Positions 44,733 through 53,849 of a stretch of DNA of 64,000 bases are shown piece after piece. Position numbers and translations under genes: made by a program. Numbering within the stretch: the first letter of the stretch is position 1; the number at the start of each line of letters is the position of its first letter. The stretch covers positions 3,658,001-3,722,000 of the forward strand of contig NZ_JQNA01000002.1 of assembly GCF_000745015.1 (NCBI RefSeq). Direction: 5' to 3'. The DNA is from Burkholderia sp. 9120 (GTDB taxonomy: Bacteria > Pseudomonadota > Gammaproteobacteria > Burkholderiales > Burkholderiaceae). The notes beneath the pieces are model-generated. The model saw only the letters and a list, made by a program, of their open reading frames with translations. It had not been told where the DNA came from and did not search any database.

Positions 44733-46637
44733 TCAATGCTTCGGCACGCCACCGAGATGCTCGGCCAGAAACGCCTCCATAACCTCATAGAACTCGTACT
44801 GGTTCTCTTCGTTGTGGAAGCCGTGCCCTTCGTTTTCCTTGAGCATGTACCTGACGTCTACACCGCGCGCTCGCAAAGCGTCGACGATCTGATCGCTCTC
44901 GGCCTGTTTGACGCGCGGATCGTTCGCGCCTTGCGCGACCAGCAGCGGCGTCACGATCCGGTCCGCGAAGAACAGCGGCGACGCATCGTGCAAGGCCTTC
45001 TTGCCTTCTTCGGTGCGCGGATCGCCGATCATCTCGTACATCATTTCGATCATCGGCTTCCAGTATGGCGGCAGCGAGTCGAGCAACGTGAAGAGGTTCG
45101 ATACGCCGACGTAGTCGACTGCCGCCGCGTAGCGATCCGGCGTGAACGCCACGCCCGCCAGCGTCGCGTAACCACCGTAACTCGCCCCGTAAATACCCAC
45201 GCGCGCCGGATCGACAATGCCTTGCGACACGAGCCAGTCGACGCCGTCGTCGATATCGTTCTGCATCGTGAGGCCCCATTGCCCGAAGCTCGCTTCCCAG
45301 AAAGCGCGGCCATAGCCGACCGAGCCGCGGAAATTGAGCTGCACGACCGCATAGCCACGATTCGCCAGCAGTTGCGCTTCGACGTTGAAGCCCCACGTGT
45401 CTCTTGCCCACGGTCCGCCGTGCGGATTGACGATCAGCGGCAACGGCTTGGCGACAGGTTGCCCGAGCTCGTATCCCGCCGGCAAGGTCAGGTAGCCGTT
45501 GATCTGCAAGCCGTCGCGTGAGGTGAAATGAATTGGCGACATCGGCACCATATCGGCCGGGTCGAGCCAGGGTTTCAAGTCCGCCAGCTTGACGAGATGC
45601 TGGCGTTCGACGTCATAGAGCCAGGTCGAGCCGGCCGAGCGGTCGCTCGCGGCGTGCACGATCACGCGCGACTCGTCGCGCGTCAAACTGGTGATGTGGA
45701 CTTCCTGGCCCGGCAACTGATGCTCGAGATCGGCGATCACGTCGCGCGCCCAGTCGTCGAAGAAATGACGATGAGTCCGGTCGTCCACGTAGGACGCCGC
45801 GATCAGCACGCGGCGATGTTCCGAATACGTGAAACTGGTCACATCGACATGCCCGGTTTCGAACAGCAACGCGCCTTCCTGGCCCGTTTGCGGATCGAAC
45901 TCGAAAACGGCGACCTTGTCGCGGCCACGATTCGACATGACGTAGAGCGCTTTATTGTCGAACGTGAAAAACACCGGAGAGACGGTCTCGCGGAAGTCGG
46001 TCGTGACAATGGGCCGGAAAGGCTCGGTCTCGACGTCCCGATAGTGCAGGGTCTGGTTGACGCCGTCCGACGCGATCGCGACGCGCAAGCGTCCATCGTG
46101 ATCGGTCATCCAGCCCATGATGTTGCCGGGGTTCTCGGCGATCTGCGTCAACTCGCCGGTTCGGACATCAGCGCGAAACACGTCGAAGACCTGCGGATCG
46201 CGACGATTCATCTGGATCAACACATGGCGGTCGTCTTCGCGCAGATCGTCGACAATGCCGGCGCGCACGCCGTCGAACGGCGTCAGGTCACGTGGTTCGC
46301 CGCCGTCGATCGGCACCGACAGCACATGAAAGTTCTCGTCGCCGCCGAAGTCCTTGACGAACAGAATCTGGTCGTTGCCTTTCCATGAATGGCCGGGCAC
46401 GTCGCGCTCGGTTTCATTGGTCAAGGGACGCGGTTCGCCGACGAGCGCGCCGTGAGCATCGATTTCCTGCACGAAGATGTTCTGGCGGCCGGAGCGCCGT
46501 GCGAGAAAGGACAGGTGCCGTCCGTCAGGAGCGATGGTGAACGAGTGCTGATCGGGTCGGCGGAAAAAGTCTCGCACGGGGTACTGCCTGACCGCGCCGT
46601 CGTGGCCCTTAACGTTGTCTTGACCTTCTGCGACCAT
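44733..46637 (-). CDS. S9-family prolyl oligopeptidase-like serine peptidase
   Basis: Peptidase of 634 residues. The N-terminal part is a beta-propeller with repeats such as FTIAPDGRHLSFLARR, ILFVKDFGGDENFHV and YVMSNRGRDKVAVFEFD. The C-terminal alpha/beta hydrolase domain has the nucleophile in YGASYGGYATLAG near residue 485, the Asp in QGANDPRVKQAESDQ near 572 and the His in NEGHGFHNEEN near 607. No signal peptide is seen. The upstream gene is an unknown protein 45 bases away. Likely an intracellular oligopeptidase or acyl-aminoacyl peptidase. Confidence 0.93.
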   Translation of the reverse strand: MVAEGQDNVKGHDGAVRQYPVRDFFRRPDQHSFTIAPDGRHLSFLARRSGRQNIFVQEIDAHGALVGEPRPLTNETERDVPGHSWKGNDQILFVKDFGGDENFHVLSVPIDGGEPRDLTPFDGVRAGIVDDLREDDRHVLIQMNRRDPQVFDVFRADVRTGELTQIAENPGNIMGWMTDHDGRLRVAIASDGVNQTLHYRDVETEPFRPIVTTDFRETVSPVFFTFDNKALYVMSNRGRDKVAVFEFDPQTGQEGALLFETGHVDVTSFTYSEHRRVLIAASYVDDRTHRHFFDDWARDVIADLEHQLPGQEVHITSLTRDESRVIVHAASDRSAGSTWLYDVERQHLVKLADLKPWLDPADMVPMSPIHFTSRDGLQINGYLTLPAGYELGQPVAKPLPLIVNPHGGPWARDTWGFNVEAQLLANRGYAVVQLNFRGSVGYGRAFWEASFGQWGLTMQNDIDDGVDWLVSQGIVDPARVGIYGASYGGYATLAGVAFTPDRYAAAVDYVGVSNLFTLLDSLPPYWKPMIEMMYEMIGDPRTEEGKKALHDASPLFFADRIVTPLLVAQGANDPRVKQAESDQIVDALRARGVDVRYMLKENEGHGFHNEENQYEFYEVMEAFLAEHLGGVPKH

Positions 46638-46682
46638 GCCTGCCTCCGTGAGTAAAAGTGCATTTGAACACGAGCGGCGGCG

Positions 46683-47462
46683 TTATGTCGCGAGTCGAGG
46701 CAAAGCGGCTTTGCACGCAGTGAGTTGATCGTCGGTCGTGGCCACGAGCCACAAGCGCGCGTGCTCGGTGATCTGGCGGTTGTGATCTTTCAGCGGACCC
46801 ATTGCGGCGGCCGCTTTCCAGACCACCGGCGCGGCGCGGCTTTTTCTGCCCGACGCGGCACCTACCAGCAGGCAGTAAGGGCCCAGAGGCAACGACACGA
46901 ACGGCAGGGCGGGACTGGTGCGCACGCGCCAGTCGATGAAAGGCGCGTCACTGATCAGCAGCGGCGTGGGCAGCCCGTAAAGCACGCTGAAGTCGTAGAG
47001 CGCCAGCTGTTCCCGTGCATCGCTGTAGAGCCGCCGTATATCGTCGACCACCGCCGCGCGGATTTCGTCGTCGAACATGGCTTCCTGCGCGTAACGCGCC
47101 AGCGCCTCGCGAGCGCCGCTCTGGTAGGCGGAGAACAGGCCGAGTTCGAGGCAGTCTTCCACCGCGCGTGAGACCTCGGCCGCGGAGCCGGCTTCTTCCG
47201 GCTTGCCCAATTGCGCGGCTTTCAGGAATCGCGCCAGTCCTGCTTCCTGGATCGCGGGTCCGTGTGCGGCGGGATCGTCGGCGGCCTGCCTGTCGAGCGG
47301 CACGTAAATATATTCTTCAGACGCGAAGTGCGATTTCTTGCCTTCGTCGAACTTGATCTCGCCGTCGGCGAAGTCCAGATAGCGGGTGCCGATCCGGCCA
47401 TGCTCCCAGATCCAGTTCTTCAGTAGCGGACGTAGCGGATGCAACCTGTCTTGACCAGCCAT
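46683..47462 (-). CDS. Hypothetical protein in the S9 peptidase operon
   Basis: A 259-residue soluble protein with AGGAG six bases before its ATG, so a real gene. Visible features are a charged N-terminal third (WIWEHGRIGTRYLDFADGEI), a helical middle rich in Ala/Glu (AEVSRAVEDCLELGLFSAYQ) and a beta-like segment TPLLISDAPFIDWRVRTSPALP. The last is faintly like DUF4238 proteins, but the match is too weak to name. Between an HD phosphohydrolase (26 bases upstream) and the S9 peptidase (45 bases downstream). Confidence 0.75.
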   Translation of the reverse strand: MAGQDRLHPLRPLLKNWIWEHGRIGTRYLDFADGEIKFDEGKKSHFASEEYIYVPLDRQAADDPAAHGPAIQEAGLARFLKAAQLGKPEEAGSAAEVSRAVEDCLELGLFSAYQSGAREALARYAQEAMFDDEIRAAVVDDIRRLYSDAREQLALYDFSVLYGLPTPLLISDAPFIDWRVRTSPALPFVSLPLGPYCLLVGAASGRKSRAAPVVWKAAAAMGPLKDHNRQITEHARLWLVATTDDQLTACKAALPRLAT

Positions 47463-47488
47463 TGAAGTCTCCTAGTGCCACCGTTCAG

Positions 47489-48091
47489 TTAGCTGCTCCC
47501 ACTCGCGGCAAAATATTCGCCGACGCGCTCGCTTGCCGCTTCCCACAGGGCCGGTGAGCCGCGCGCGATCACGGGGCCGTACCTTTCCATGACCTGCTGC
47601 TGCGTGACCCCGTTCTCAGTCCATGTCCCACCGTTCGATAGGGTATTGATCAACAGGGGCTGCAATCGATCCAGCGCTTTCGCAAAGATCGCCTCGGGGG
47701 TTTGCGCGGCCTCGAACTCGAGCCAGAGTTCGAGCAGTTCGCGCCCCTGGGGTTCGGGCAGTAGCCCAAAAATTCGCTCGGCGGCGTGTTGCTCCGCCTC
47801 GGCAATCTGTGCGGCCTGACCGCTGGATGAATGCATCGGATGGTCGCCGGCGTCGATCTCGACAACGTCGTGCACGAGCAGCAGTTTGACGACGTGGAGG
47901 GTGTCGACCGCTTCCTTTGCGTGCGCCGAGAGGACGAGCGCGAACAGGCTCAGGTGCCAGGAATGCTCCGCCGAGTTTTCCTTGCGGCTCTGATCGATCA
48001 GTGGAGATTGCCGCAGTATCGACTTCAGTTTGTCCAACTCCACGAGAAAGGCAAGCTGCTGCGCGATTTGATCAGTGGGTCGGGAAGTCAT
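47489..48091 (-). CDS. HD-domain phosphohydrolase (YfbR/HDDC2-like nucleotidase)
   Basis: Metal-dependent phosphohydrolase of 200 residues. HD-domain metal ligands are in AEHSWHLSLFALVLS (near residue 42) and LLLVHDVVEIDAGDHP (near 77), with the second Asp in FAKALDRLQPL. Layout and length match the 5'-deoxynucleotidase YfbR/HDDC2 group. The ATG at 48091 is preferred over a GTG three codons upstream, though neither has a clear Shine-Dalgarno. First gene of a likely operon with the hypothetical protein and the S9 peptidase. Confidence 0.85.
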   Translation of the reverse strand: MTSRPTDQIAQQLAFLVELDKLKSILRQSPLIDQSRKENSAEHSWHLSLFALVLSAHAKEAVDTLHVVKLLLVHDVVEIDAGDHPMHSSSGQAAQIAEAEQHAAERIFGLLPEPQGRELLELWLEFEAAQTPEAIFAKALDRLQPLLINTLSNGGTWTENGVTQQQVMERYGPVIARGSPALWEAASERVGEYFAASGSS

Positions 48092-48174
48092 AGACGGCAC
48101 ATTGATGGGTGTAGATGGAGAGAGCTTACCGATCTTCTTCGTGGAGCGCTGCGATTCGGGTGACGGCTGATGGT

Positions 48175-49542
48175 TCAGGGCTGGCGTTTGCCTCGGCCGC
48201 TAGCGGGTTTGCTAGCCGGTTTATGTGAACCCGCAACGGGTTTGCTGCGTGGCGCCGCAGGCTTGCGTTTGTTTTCGCCACCTTGCGGGCGCGGTTTTTT
48301 GCTGGGCGCCGGCATGGCGCGCGGCGCCGCTTGCGGCACTTTCGGCTTCTTGGGCTTTTTGGGTTTCTTGATGATCTCGCCCGTCGCGCTGGTTTGCGGC
48401 ACGCGGTGTTCGGCTTCGAAACCCGGCTCTTCTTCACGGCGCAGCGTTTGCCGGATCAGCGCTTCGATCGCGGCCAGTTGCGGCGCTTCATCGGCACACA
48501 CGAGGGACACCGCCACGCCGCTCGCGCCCGCGCGGCCGGTACGGCCGATACGGTGCACATAGTCTTGCGCCACGATCGGCAGATCGACGTTGATCACCAG
48601 CGGCAGATCGTCGATATCCAGTCCGCGCGCGGCCACGTCGGTGGCGACCAGCATCGATACTTCGCCCGTCTTGAAGCGCTCCAGCGCACGCAGGCGCGCG
48701 GGTTGCGGTTTGTCGCCGTGGATGGTGTCGACCGCATAGCCCGCTTCATCCAGCATGGCCGCCAGGTAATCCACGCCATTGCGGGTTTTGACGAACACCA
48801 GCGCGTGCGTCCAGTTGTTCTCCGCCACCAGGTGCATGAAAAGGTCGGGCTTGTTCTTTTTATCCACCAGCACCACCCACTGCTTGATCCTGCTGGCCGT
48901 GGCATTGGGCGGGCTGACGCTGATATCGACCGGGCCGCGCAGAATGCTCGCCGCCATGGCGCGGATGTCGTCGGTAAACGTGGCGGAGAACAGCAGGGTC
49001 TGGCGCTGAGCGGGCAACGCGGCAAAGACCGCGTTGAGTTCGCGCTCAAAGCCCAGATCCAGCATGCGGTCGGCTTCATCCAGCACCAGCGTTTGCACCT
49101 GATCGAACTGCACGGCGTTCTGGCGATGGAGATCCAGCAAACGGCCCGGCGTGGCAACGAGGACATCCACGCCTTTGCGCAACTTCATCATCTGCGGGTT
49201 GATGCTCACGCCGTCGTAGGCCGCCAGAAATCGTAAGTCGAGGCCTTTGCCGTAATCGATAAAGCTTTGCAGCAATTGTTCGGCCAGTTCACGCGTGGGC
49301 ACCAGCACCAGAACCCGCGCGCGGTTGCTGGACACCGCCGGGCCGTGTTGCACCAGGCGTTGCAACAGCGGCAGCGCAAAACCCGCCGTTTTGCCGGTGC
49401 CGGTCTGTGCCGCGGCCATGACGTCCTTGCCACTGAGCACAGCGGGAATCGCCTTGGCCTGCACCGGCGTAGGTGTCCGGTAATTGAGGTCCTGCAGATT
49501 ACGCAGCAAGGGATCGATCAGGCCAAGCGAGGCAAAAGACAT
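48175..49542 (-). CDS. rhlE: DEAD-box ATP-dependent RNA helicase
   Basis: RNA helicase of 455 residues. Motif order is intact: Q-motif (YRTPTPVQAKAIP), Walker A (AAQTGTGKTAGF), PTRELAEQ, TPGRL, DEAD (LVLDEADRMLDLGF), SAT, and then ATDVAARGLDIDDLP and HRIGRTGRAG in the second RecA domain. The last 80 residues are a basic Lys/Pro/Arg tail (KKPKKPKKPK), which matches RhlE-type RNA-binding tails. It probably acts in ribosome biogenesis or RNA decay. It stands alone. Confidence 0.95.
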   Translation of the reverse strand: MSFASLGLIDPLLRNLQDLNYRTPTPVQAKAIPAVLSGKDVMAAAQTGTGKTAGFALPLLQRLVQHGPAVSSNRARVLVLVPTRELAEQLLQSFIDYGKGLDLRFLAAYDGVSINPQMMKLRKGVDVLVATPGRLLDLHRQNAVQFDQVQTLVLDEADRMLDLGFERELNAVFAALPAQRQTLLFSATFTDDIRAMAASILRGPVDISVSPPNATASRIKQWVVLVDKKNKPDLFMHLVAENNWTHALVFVKTRNGVDYLAAMLDEAGYAVDTIHGDKPQPARLRALERFKTGEVSMLVATDVAARGLDIDDLPLVINVDLPIVAQDYVHRIGRTGRAGASGVAVSLVCADEAPQLAAIEALIRQTLRREEEPGFEAEHRVPQTSATGEIIKKPKKPKKPKVPQAAPRAMPAPSKKPRPQGGENKRKPAAPRSKPVAGSHKPASKPASGRGKRQP

Positions 49543-49734
49543 TGGCGGTATTCCGGGCTAAAGGCGCAATTCTAGCGGTTACCGCCCGTGATTGCGCCGC
49601 GCAACCGGTTCCTGTCGAGGTTCACGCAGAATTGTGCCTTGTCCATGGCGGATTTTTGACACCCTGGAGGTACTATGGAGCGTTGCATGGGTCAACGACA
49701 GGAGCGTTGGGAGGGGCGGTGCGCAGGTCGTTAA

Positions 49735-49758
49735 CGTCACGCCGTCACGCCGTCACGG
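49735..49758 (+). repeat. Three 8-bp tandem repeats before the MscS gene
   Basis: CGTCACGC, CGTCACGC and CGTCACGG follow each other 41 bases upstream of the MscS ATG at 49800. They could be slippage or regulator iterons. No further evidence. Confidence 0.5.
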
Positions 49759-49799
49759 GAGCCGGCATACTGATCCCTACTAGCATATCGGGTGTGTGA

Positions 49800-52268
49800 A
49801 TGAGTCAACACGCAGTTTGCAACGTCATTCGTCGTTGTGCACTCGCAGCGGGTTTGATTGCCGCCACCTCCGTTGCGGGTCAGGCACTTCCCACCCCACA
49901 CGACATAGTTGCATCACCAACGAACGCCTCGGCACAGATAGCGTCCCCGTTGATCGATCCCGCGTTCATTTTGGCTCAGGCCGATGCTGACGAGCTATTC
50001 GCCACAACGACGATTGAACAGGCTCAGGCAGCGGACGTGACGTTGAGGCTCCAGCCAGGCCTGGACAAGATTGCGCATTCGGTCGACGACCGCTTGCGGG
50101 ACCTTACCCCGACGCAGTTGATGCAGCTCTCAGTGATGCGGCTGGAAAGCCTGGAGCGGCACTGGCATTTCGACGCACGCCTCTATGAACGCTGGCACGA
50201 CAGCTTGCGACTGGCGACAACACCTTATGTCGCCGACGCTGCCGAGCTGGCTCGTCGGCGTGCCGTCTGGCAAGCGACAGCCGACCACGACGCTAACCTG
50301 CCCGGCGTTCTTAAGTTGCGCGTTGAAGCAGTCATCGCACTTCTCGATCGCGCCGAGCAGGAGATCTCCGTGCCACTGGCGCGCCAGATCGCGCTTGGCA
50401 CCCGCGCCAACGCGATAGAAGCCCGTATTCAGGTTGCGCAGGCATCGATTACCCAGGCCATCGCCTTGATCGACCGCCGTTTGATGATCTGGGATGTGAG
50501 TCCGCTGTGGCGCGCGGATGCGTGGCTTGTGAGCGCAGCGGGGGACGCCCGCAGCATACCGGAAGGCCTGAAGATCGAAACCGACTTCGCCCAGGCCTAC
50601 AGCGACGCGAACTTTGGAAATCAGATTGCTTTGGAAGTGCTAGCGTGGGGGCTGTTGCCATTGCTGCTATGGATCAAACGCTACACCCGACCGGCACGCG
50701 CGTCCGGCATGCTGGATCCCAGTGCCTCCCGCGTCCTGTCGCGCCCATGGTCAACGTGGCTGCTCCTGTGGATGGTAGGTTCATTGGGCCTTGAGCCCAA
50801 TGCACCGATATTGACGACTCAAGCCTCGATGATCATCACGCTGATCCCGGTTCTGCGTCTGTTGCCGCACGACAGCAAGTCTTTGCTCGAGCGTTGGCCC
50901 TACCTCGCATCCGTACTTTATGCACTGTCGGGCGTCGGCCTGGTGTTTGCCGTCAACGGGTTAGGGTTTCGATTGTTTTCGCTGGGGTTGACGCTATTGG
51001 GTGCGCTGGGAACGGCGTGGCTGCTCTGGCGCGTCTACCGGCGCGACCATCCGAAACGGACCGGCACGCCAGGAAAAGTGCTGCGTGCGATTGCCTGGTT
51101 CGCGCTGGGCGTGTTCTGCGCGGCGGTGCTCATCAACGTGACGGGCAACGTGTCGTTAGCGGACATGCTGACCACCGCCGTGATAAGTAGCGCTTACCTG
51201 GCGCTGACGCTCTACGTGAGCGCAACGGTTGCTCTGACTTTTCTCCATCTGTTGCTGACTGGTACGAGCATCAACAACCTCAGCTTGGCGCGCCGGCATG
51301 TACCGCACCTGGTTCAGCTTCTTAAACGCCTCATTCTCATTGGCGCGGTGATCGGTTGGGTCATCTTCACGGTGGATTCGTTCCGGGTGCTGCGGCCGGT
51401 GTACGCTTTCCTGAGTCTGGCGCTTGGCTACGAATTCACGATTGGCGAGTTCTCCATCACCATGGGGCACATTCTGGCCTTTATCGCGACGGTCGCCATC
51501 GCGTTCTGGATATCGCACGTCACGCGCCTGCTTTTGCGGGACCTCATGAGCGGTTATTCGACGCCGTCGCGCGGCATCGGAAACAGCGTAGCGTCGCTCG
51601 TCTCCTATGCCATATTGTTGCTCGGCATAGTCATCGCGCTGTCGGCCGCCGGCTTCAAGGGGAGCCAGTTGGCGCTGGTCTTTGGCGCCCTCGGCGTTGG
51701 CGTGGGATTCGGTTTGCAGAACGTCGTACACAACTTTGTCTCGGGTCTGATCCTGATGTTCGAGCGGCCGATTCAGGCCGGCGATGTTGTCGAGATCGGA
51801 TCGACCAGCGGCAGGGTCAGCGACATCGGGATGCGTGCCACGCGGATCAAAACCTTCGATGGCGCTGACGTGATTGTCCCGAATGGCTCGTTGCTTTCCG
51901 AGCGACTGACTAACTGGACGCTTCGGGATCGGCATCGCCGCCTGGAAATATCGGTAGGCGTCGCCTATGGTAGCGACCCACAATGCGTCATGACGTTATT
52001 GTCCAACTGCGCGTTGCAAACCCCGGGCGTCGCCAGCGAACCGAAATTGTCGGTGTTCTTCATGGGGGCCGGCGCGAGCGCTTTAGATTTTGTCATGCAC
52101 GCGTGGATCCACGATCTCGATCGCTCCACCGCCATTCGCAGCGAGCTTCTCACTCGTGTCCATGTCGCGTTGAAGCAGGCTGGTATCGAGGTGCCTATCC
52201 CACAACGCGACGTGCATATACGAAGCATGCCTGATGATAGGCGTGAGCGGCCAGGTGTGGACGAATGA
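49800..52268 (+). CDS. Large MscS-family mechanosensitive channel with DUF3772 domain
   Basis: Inner-membrane channel of 822 residues. A signal peptide (to about residue 30) is followed by a periplasmic helical DUF3772 domain (about 60-270). About ten membrane helices follow, from LALEVLAWGLLPLLLW-type segments through residue 640. The pore helix and MscS core come next (LGVGVGFGLQNVVHNFVSGL and MFERPIQAGDVVEIGS), then a cytoplasmic cage domain ending near IPQRDVHIRS. Members protect against hypo-osmotic shock. ATG at 49800 lacks a strong Shine-Dalgarno. Confidence 0.92.
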   Translation: MSQHAVCNVIRRCALAAGLIAATSVAGQALPTPHDIVASPTNASAQIASPLIDPAFILAQADADELFATTTIEQAQAADVTLRLQPGLDKIAHSVDDRLRDLTPTQLMQLSVMRLESLERHWHFDARLYERWHDSLRLATTPYVADAAELARRRAVWQATADHDANLPGVLKLRVEAVIALLDRAEQEISVPLARQIALGTRANAIEARIQVAQASITQAIALIDRRLMIWDVSPLWRADAWLVSAAGDARSIPEGLKIETDFAQAYSDANFGNQIALEVLAWGLLPLLLWIKRYTRPARASGMLDPSASRVLSRPWSTWLLLWMVGSLGLEPNAPILTTQASMIITLIPVLRLLPHDSKSLLERWPYLASVLYALSGVGLVFAVNGLGFRLFSLGLTLLGALGTAWLLWRVYRRDHPKRTGTPGKVLRAIAWFALGVFCAAVLINVTGNVSLADMLTTAVISSAYLALTLYVSATVALTFLHLLLTGTSINNLSLARRHVPHLVQLLKRLILIGAVIGWVIFTVDSFRVLRPVYAFLSLALGYEFTIGEFSITMGHILAFIATVAIAFWISHVTRLLLRDLMSGYSTPSRGIGNSVASLVSYAILLLGIVIALSAAGFKGSQLALVFGALGVGVGFGLQNVVHNFVSGLILMFERPIQAGDVVEIGSTSGRVSDIGMRATRIKTFDGADVIVPNGSLLSERLTNWTLRDRHRRLEISVGVAYGSDPQCVMTLLSNCALQTPGVASEPKLSVFFMGAGASALDFVMHAWIHDLDRSTAIRSELLTRVHVALKQAGIEVPIPQRDVHIRSMPDDRRERPGVDE

Positions 52269-52479
52269 ACCCATTGTTCCGGTTCCATCCGGTCACATTA
52301 TTCTGAAGTGGCACGGCTTCTTCCCGACCTGTTCGAGTTTGAATCCCTTCTGGGTCGTGCAGGAAGAGATCTCGTCCGGTAACCGGCCGTCGACTTTCTC
52401 CAAAGCGATCAATCGACGCGGTCACCGACGTGACGACCCAATGTCCTCATCCAAACACTCGAACGGGTTTCCCACTATG

Positions 52480-52980
52480 TCAGTCGCAAAAGGAGGAACT
52501 CTCGTCAAAGCCTCGTTTCCAGTTTCTTATTTTGAGGCTGCTCTCGGGGACGTCGGCGGTCGTCTCGTCGGCATTGATCTGCTTGAGCTTGATCAGGCAC
52601 ACGTCGTGGCCGGTGACCAGTTCCGCCGCATACGACGCGCCATTTTTTGGGGCGAACGTCACGGTCGCATTGCATCCGCGAACCACAAACCCGATTGGCA
52701 AAGGGATGATTGCGCGGTCGACACTCATTGTGATGGATAGCGGCTCGCTGGCCTTGACGGCAACGGTGGTTTTTTTGGAATCCGACCTCATCAACGCAAT
52801 GCTATGTCTTGAGGAACACGTCTCGGCATTGTCATAAGTTTGAATGCTGGTCGTTGAGTCCTTATATTTACTGAATGTAATGTGGGCCGTGTCGCCCGAT
52901 GTCGGCGGCGCGTAGGTGCTTGCGCATCCCGCAATGCTCGCTGCCGTCACCAGCACAGTACCGATATACCGAATTCCCAT
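52480..52980 (-). CDS. Orphan lipoprotein in an AT-richer patch
   Basis: A 166-residue lipoprotein with lipobox SIAGC (Cys19). The mature part is Ser/Thr/Lys-rich, with a mainly beta-like pattern (TTVAVKASEPLSITMSVDR) and four further Cys (TCSS, GCNA, VCLI and the terminal FCD). Base composition and codon use are less GC-biased than in neighbours, as in the next gene. No family recognised. Probably acquired. Confidence 0.65.
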   Translation of the reverse strand: MGIRYIGTVLVTAASIAGCASTYAPPTSGDTAHITFSKYKDSTTSIQTYDNAETCSSRHSIALMRSDSKKTTVAVKASEPLSITMSVDRAIIPLPIGFVVRGCNATVTFAPKNGASYAAELVTGHDVCLIKLKQINADETTADVPESSLKIRNWKRGFDESSSFCD

Positions 52981-53347
52981 ATTCGCAACCCTCGTCGTTA
53001 TGCTGCCGATTTGAAATCTCGTGTTCGACGCCTGTTAACGGCAACGTCCGGCAAGTCTTGAGCTCGGGGGCAGTTTTATGGCTGATCTTGTTGGGATCGG
53101 CAGCGTGGCGGGGAGTTATTTTCATTCGTGGAATTCGGTGTTCCGGCGTCTGGCTTGAAGTTGAACTACGACGTGACCTATAACGCGCCATCCAGGGCGA
53201 CCATTCTCGCTCTATAAAGCTTTCACTCACGGAGCATAGAAAAAACTCGCGCTTCGCGACCACCTGTTTCTTGCTGGAAAAAGCTTTGAGACAGCACTAT
53301 GATCGATCAACCGAGTAGCGCTAATTTTTTAATTTGCGGAGATTCCT
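52981..53347. other. AT-richer intergenic gap with no recognisable gene
   Basis: These 367 bases separate two orphan genes. Short frames on both strands have no Shine-Dalgarno, no motif and biased composition only. The region is visibly less GC-rich than the rest of the window, consistent with acquired DNA. No hairpin with a T-run and no RNA gene was found. Confidence 0.4.
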
Positions 53348-53782
53348 TTGAGAGTGGAAACCAGATTCATCTTTTTCCCGGGCAACAATGCGCCAAGCCT
53401 GGTTCGAGCCGCAGCCGCAGTTTATTGGGTCGTGTTTTTGGTATTTTCAGTTCGTATCGTTGTTGGAGTGGGCGTTCCGCCTTTCAGCACACCTCGGGAA
53501 GTGGAAGCGGCGCTCACGGTGTTCGGGCTGCTCTCCGCGATTACAATTTTCTATGCATTCACTATCATGCGGCTTTCGGCTGGAAAGCTTTGGGCAAGAA
53601 ATGTTGCACTCCTTTTGACGGGATTCCTGATCATGGTAGCCCTCTATCATTTGTTTTCGGACGGGTTATCCTCCGAGAAAAATAACGTTGTGGGCTTGCT
53701 AATCATTGTCGCCGAAACGGTTGCCGGGTTATTTTTGCTGACTTCCGAAAGTAGCCGTTGGTTTAAGTCAATGGCCCGCTAA
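53348..53782 (+). CDS. Small four-helix membrane protein, function unknown
   Basis: A 144-residue membrane protein with four hydrophobic segments (AAAVYWVVFLVFSVRIVV, VFGLLSAITIFYAFTI, VALLLTGFLIMVALYHLF and VVGLLIIVAETVAGLFLL). The start is a TTG, preceded by GGAG at about seven bases. Composition is less GC-biased than typical genes here. No recognisable domain. Neighbours give no functional clue. Confidence 0.65.
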   Translation: MRVETRFIFFPGNNAPSLVRAAAAVYWVVFLVFSVRIVVGVGVPPFSTPREVEAALTVFGLLSAITIFYAFTIMRLSAGKLWARNVALLLTGFLIMVALYHLFSDGLSSEKNNVVGLLIIVAETVAGLFLLTSESSRWFKSMAR

Positions 53783-53849
53783 ACCGGCATACTCAAAACG
53801 GACGGGGATTGCGCTTTGTAGCGACGGGTAGCTGATAGCCGCACGAAAT

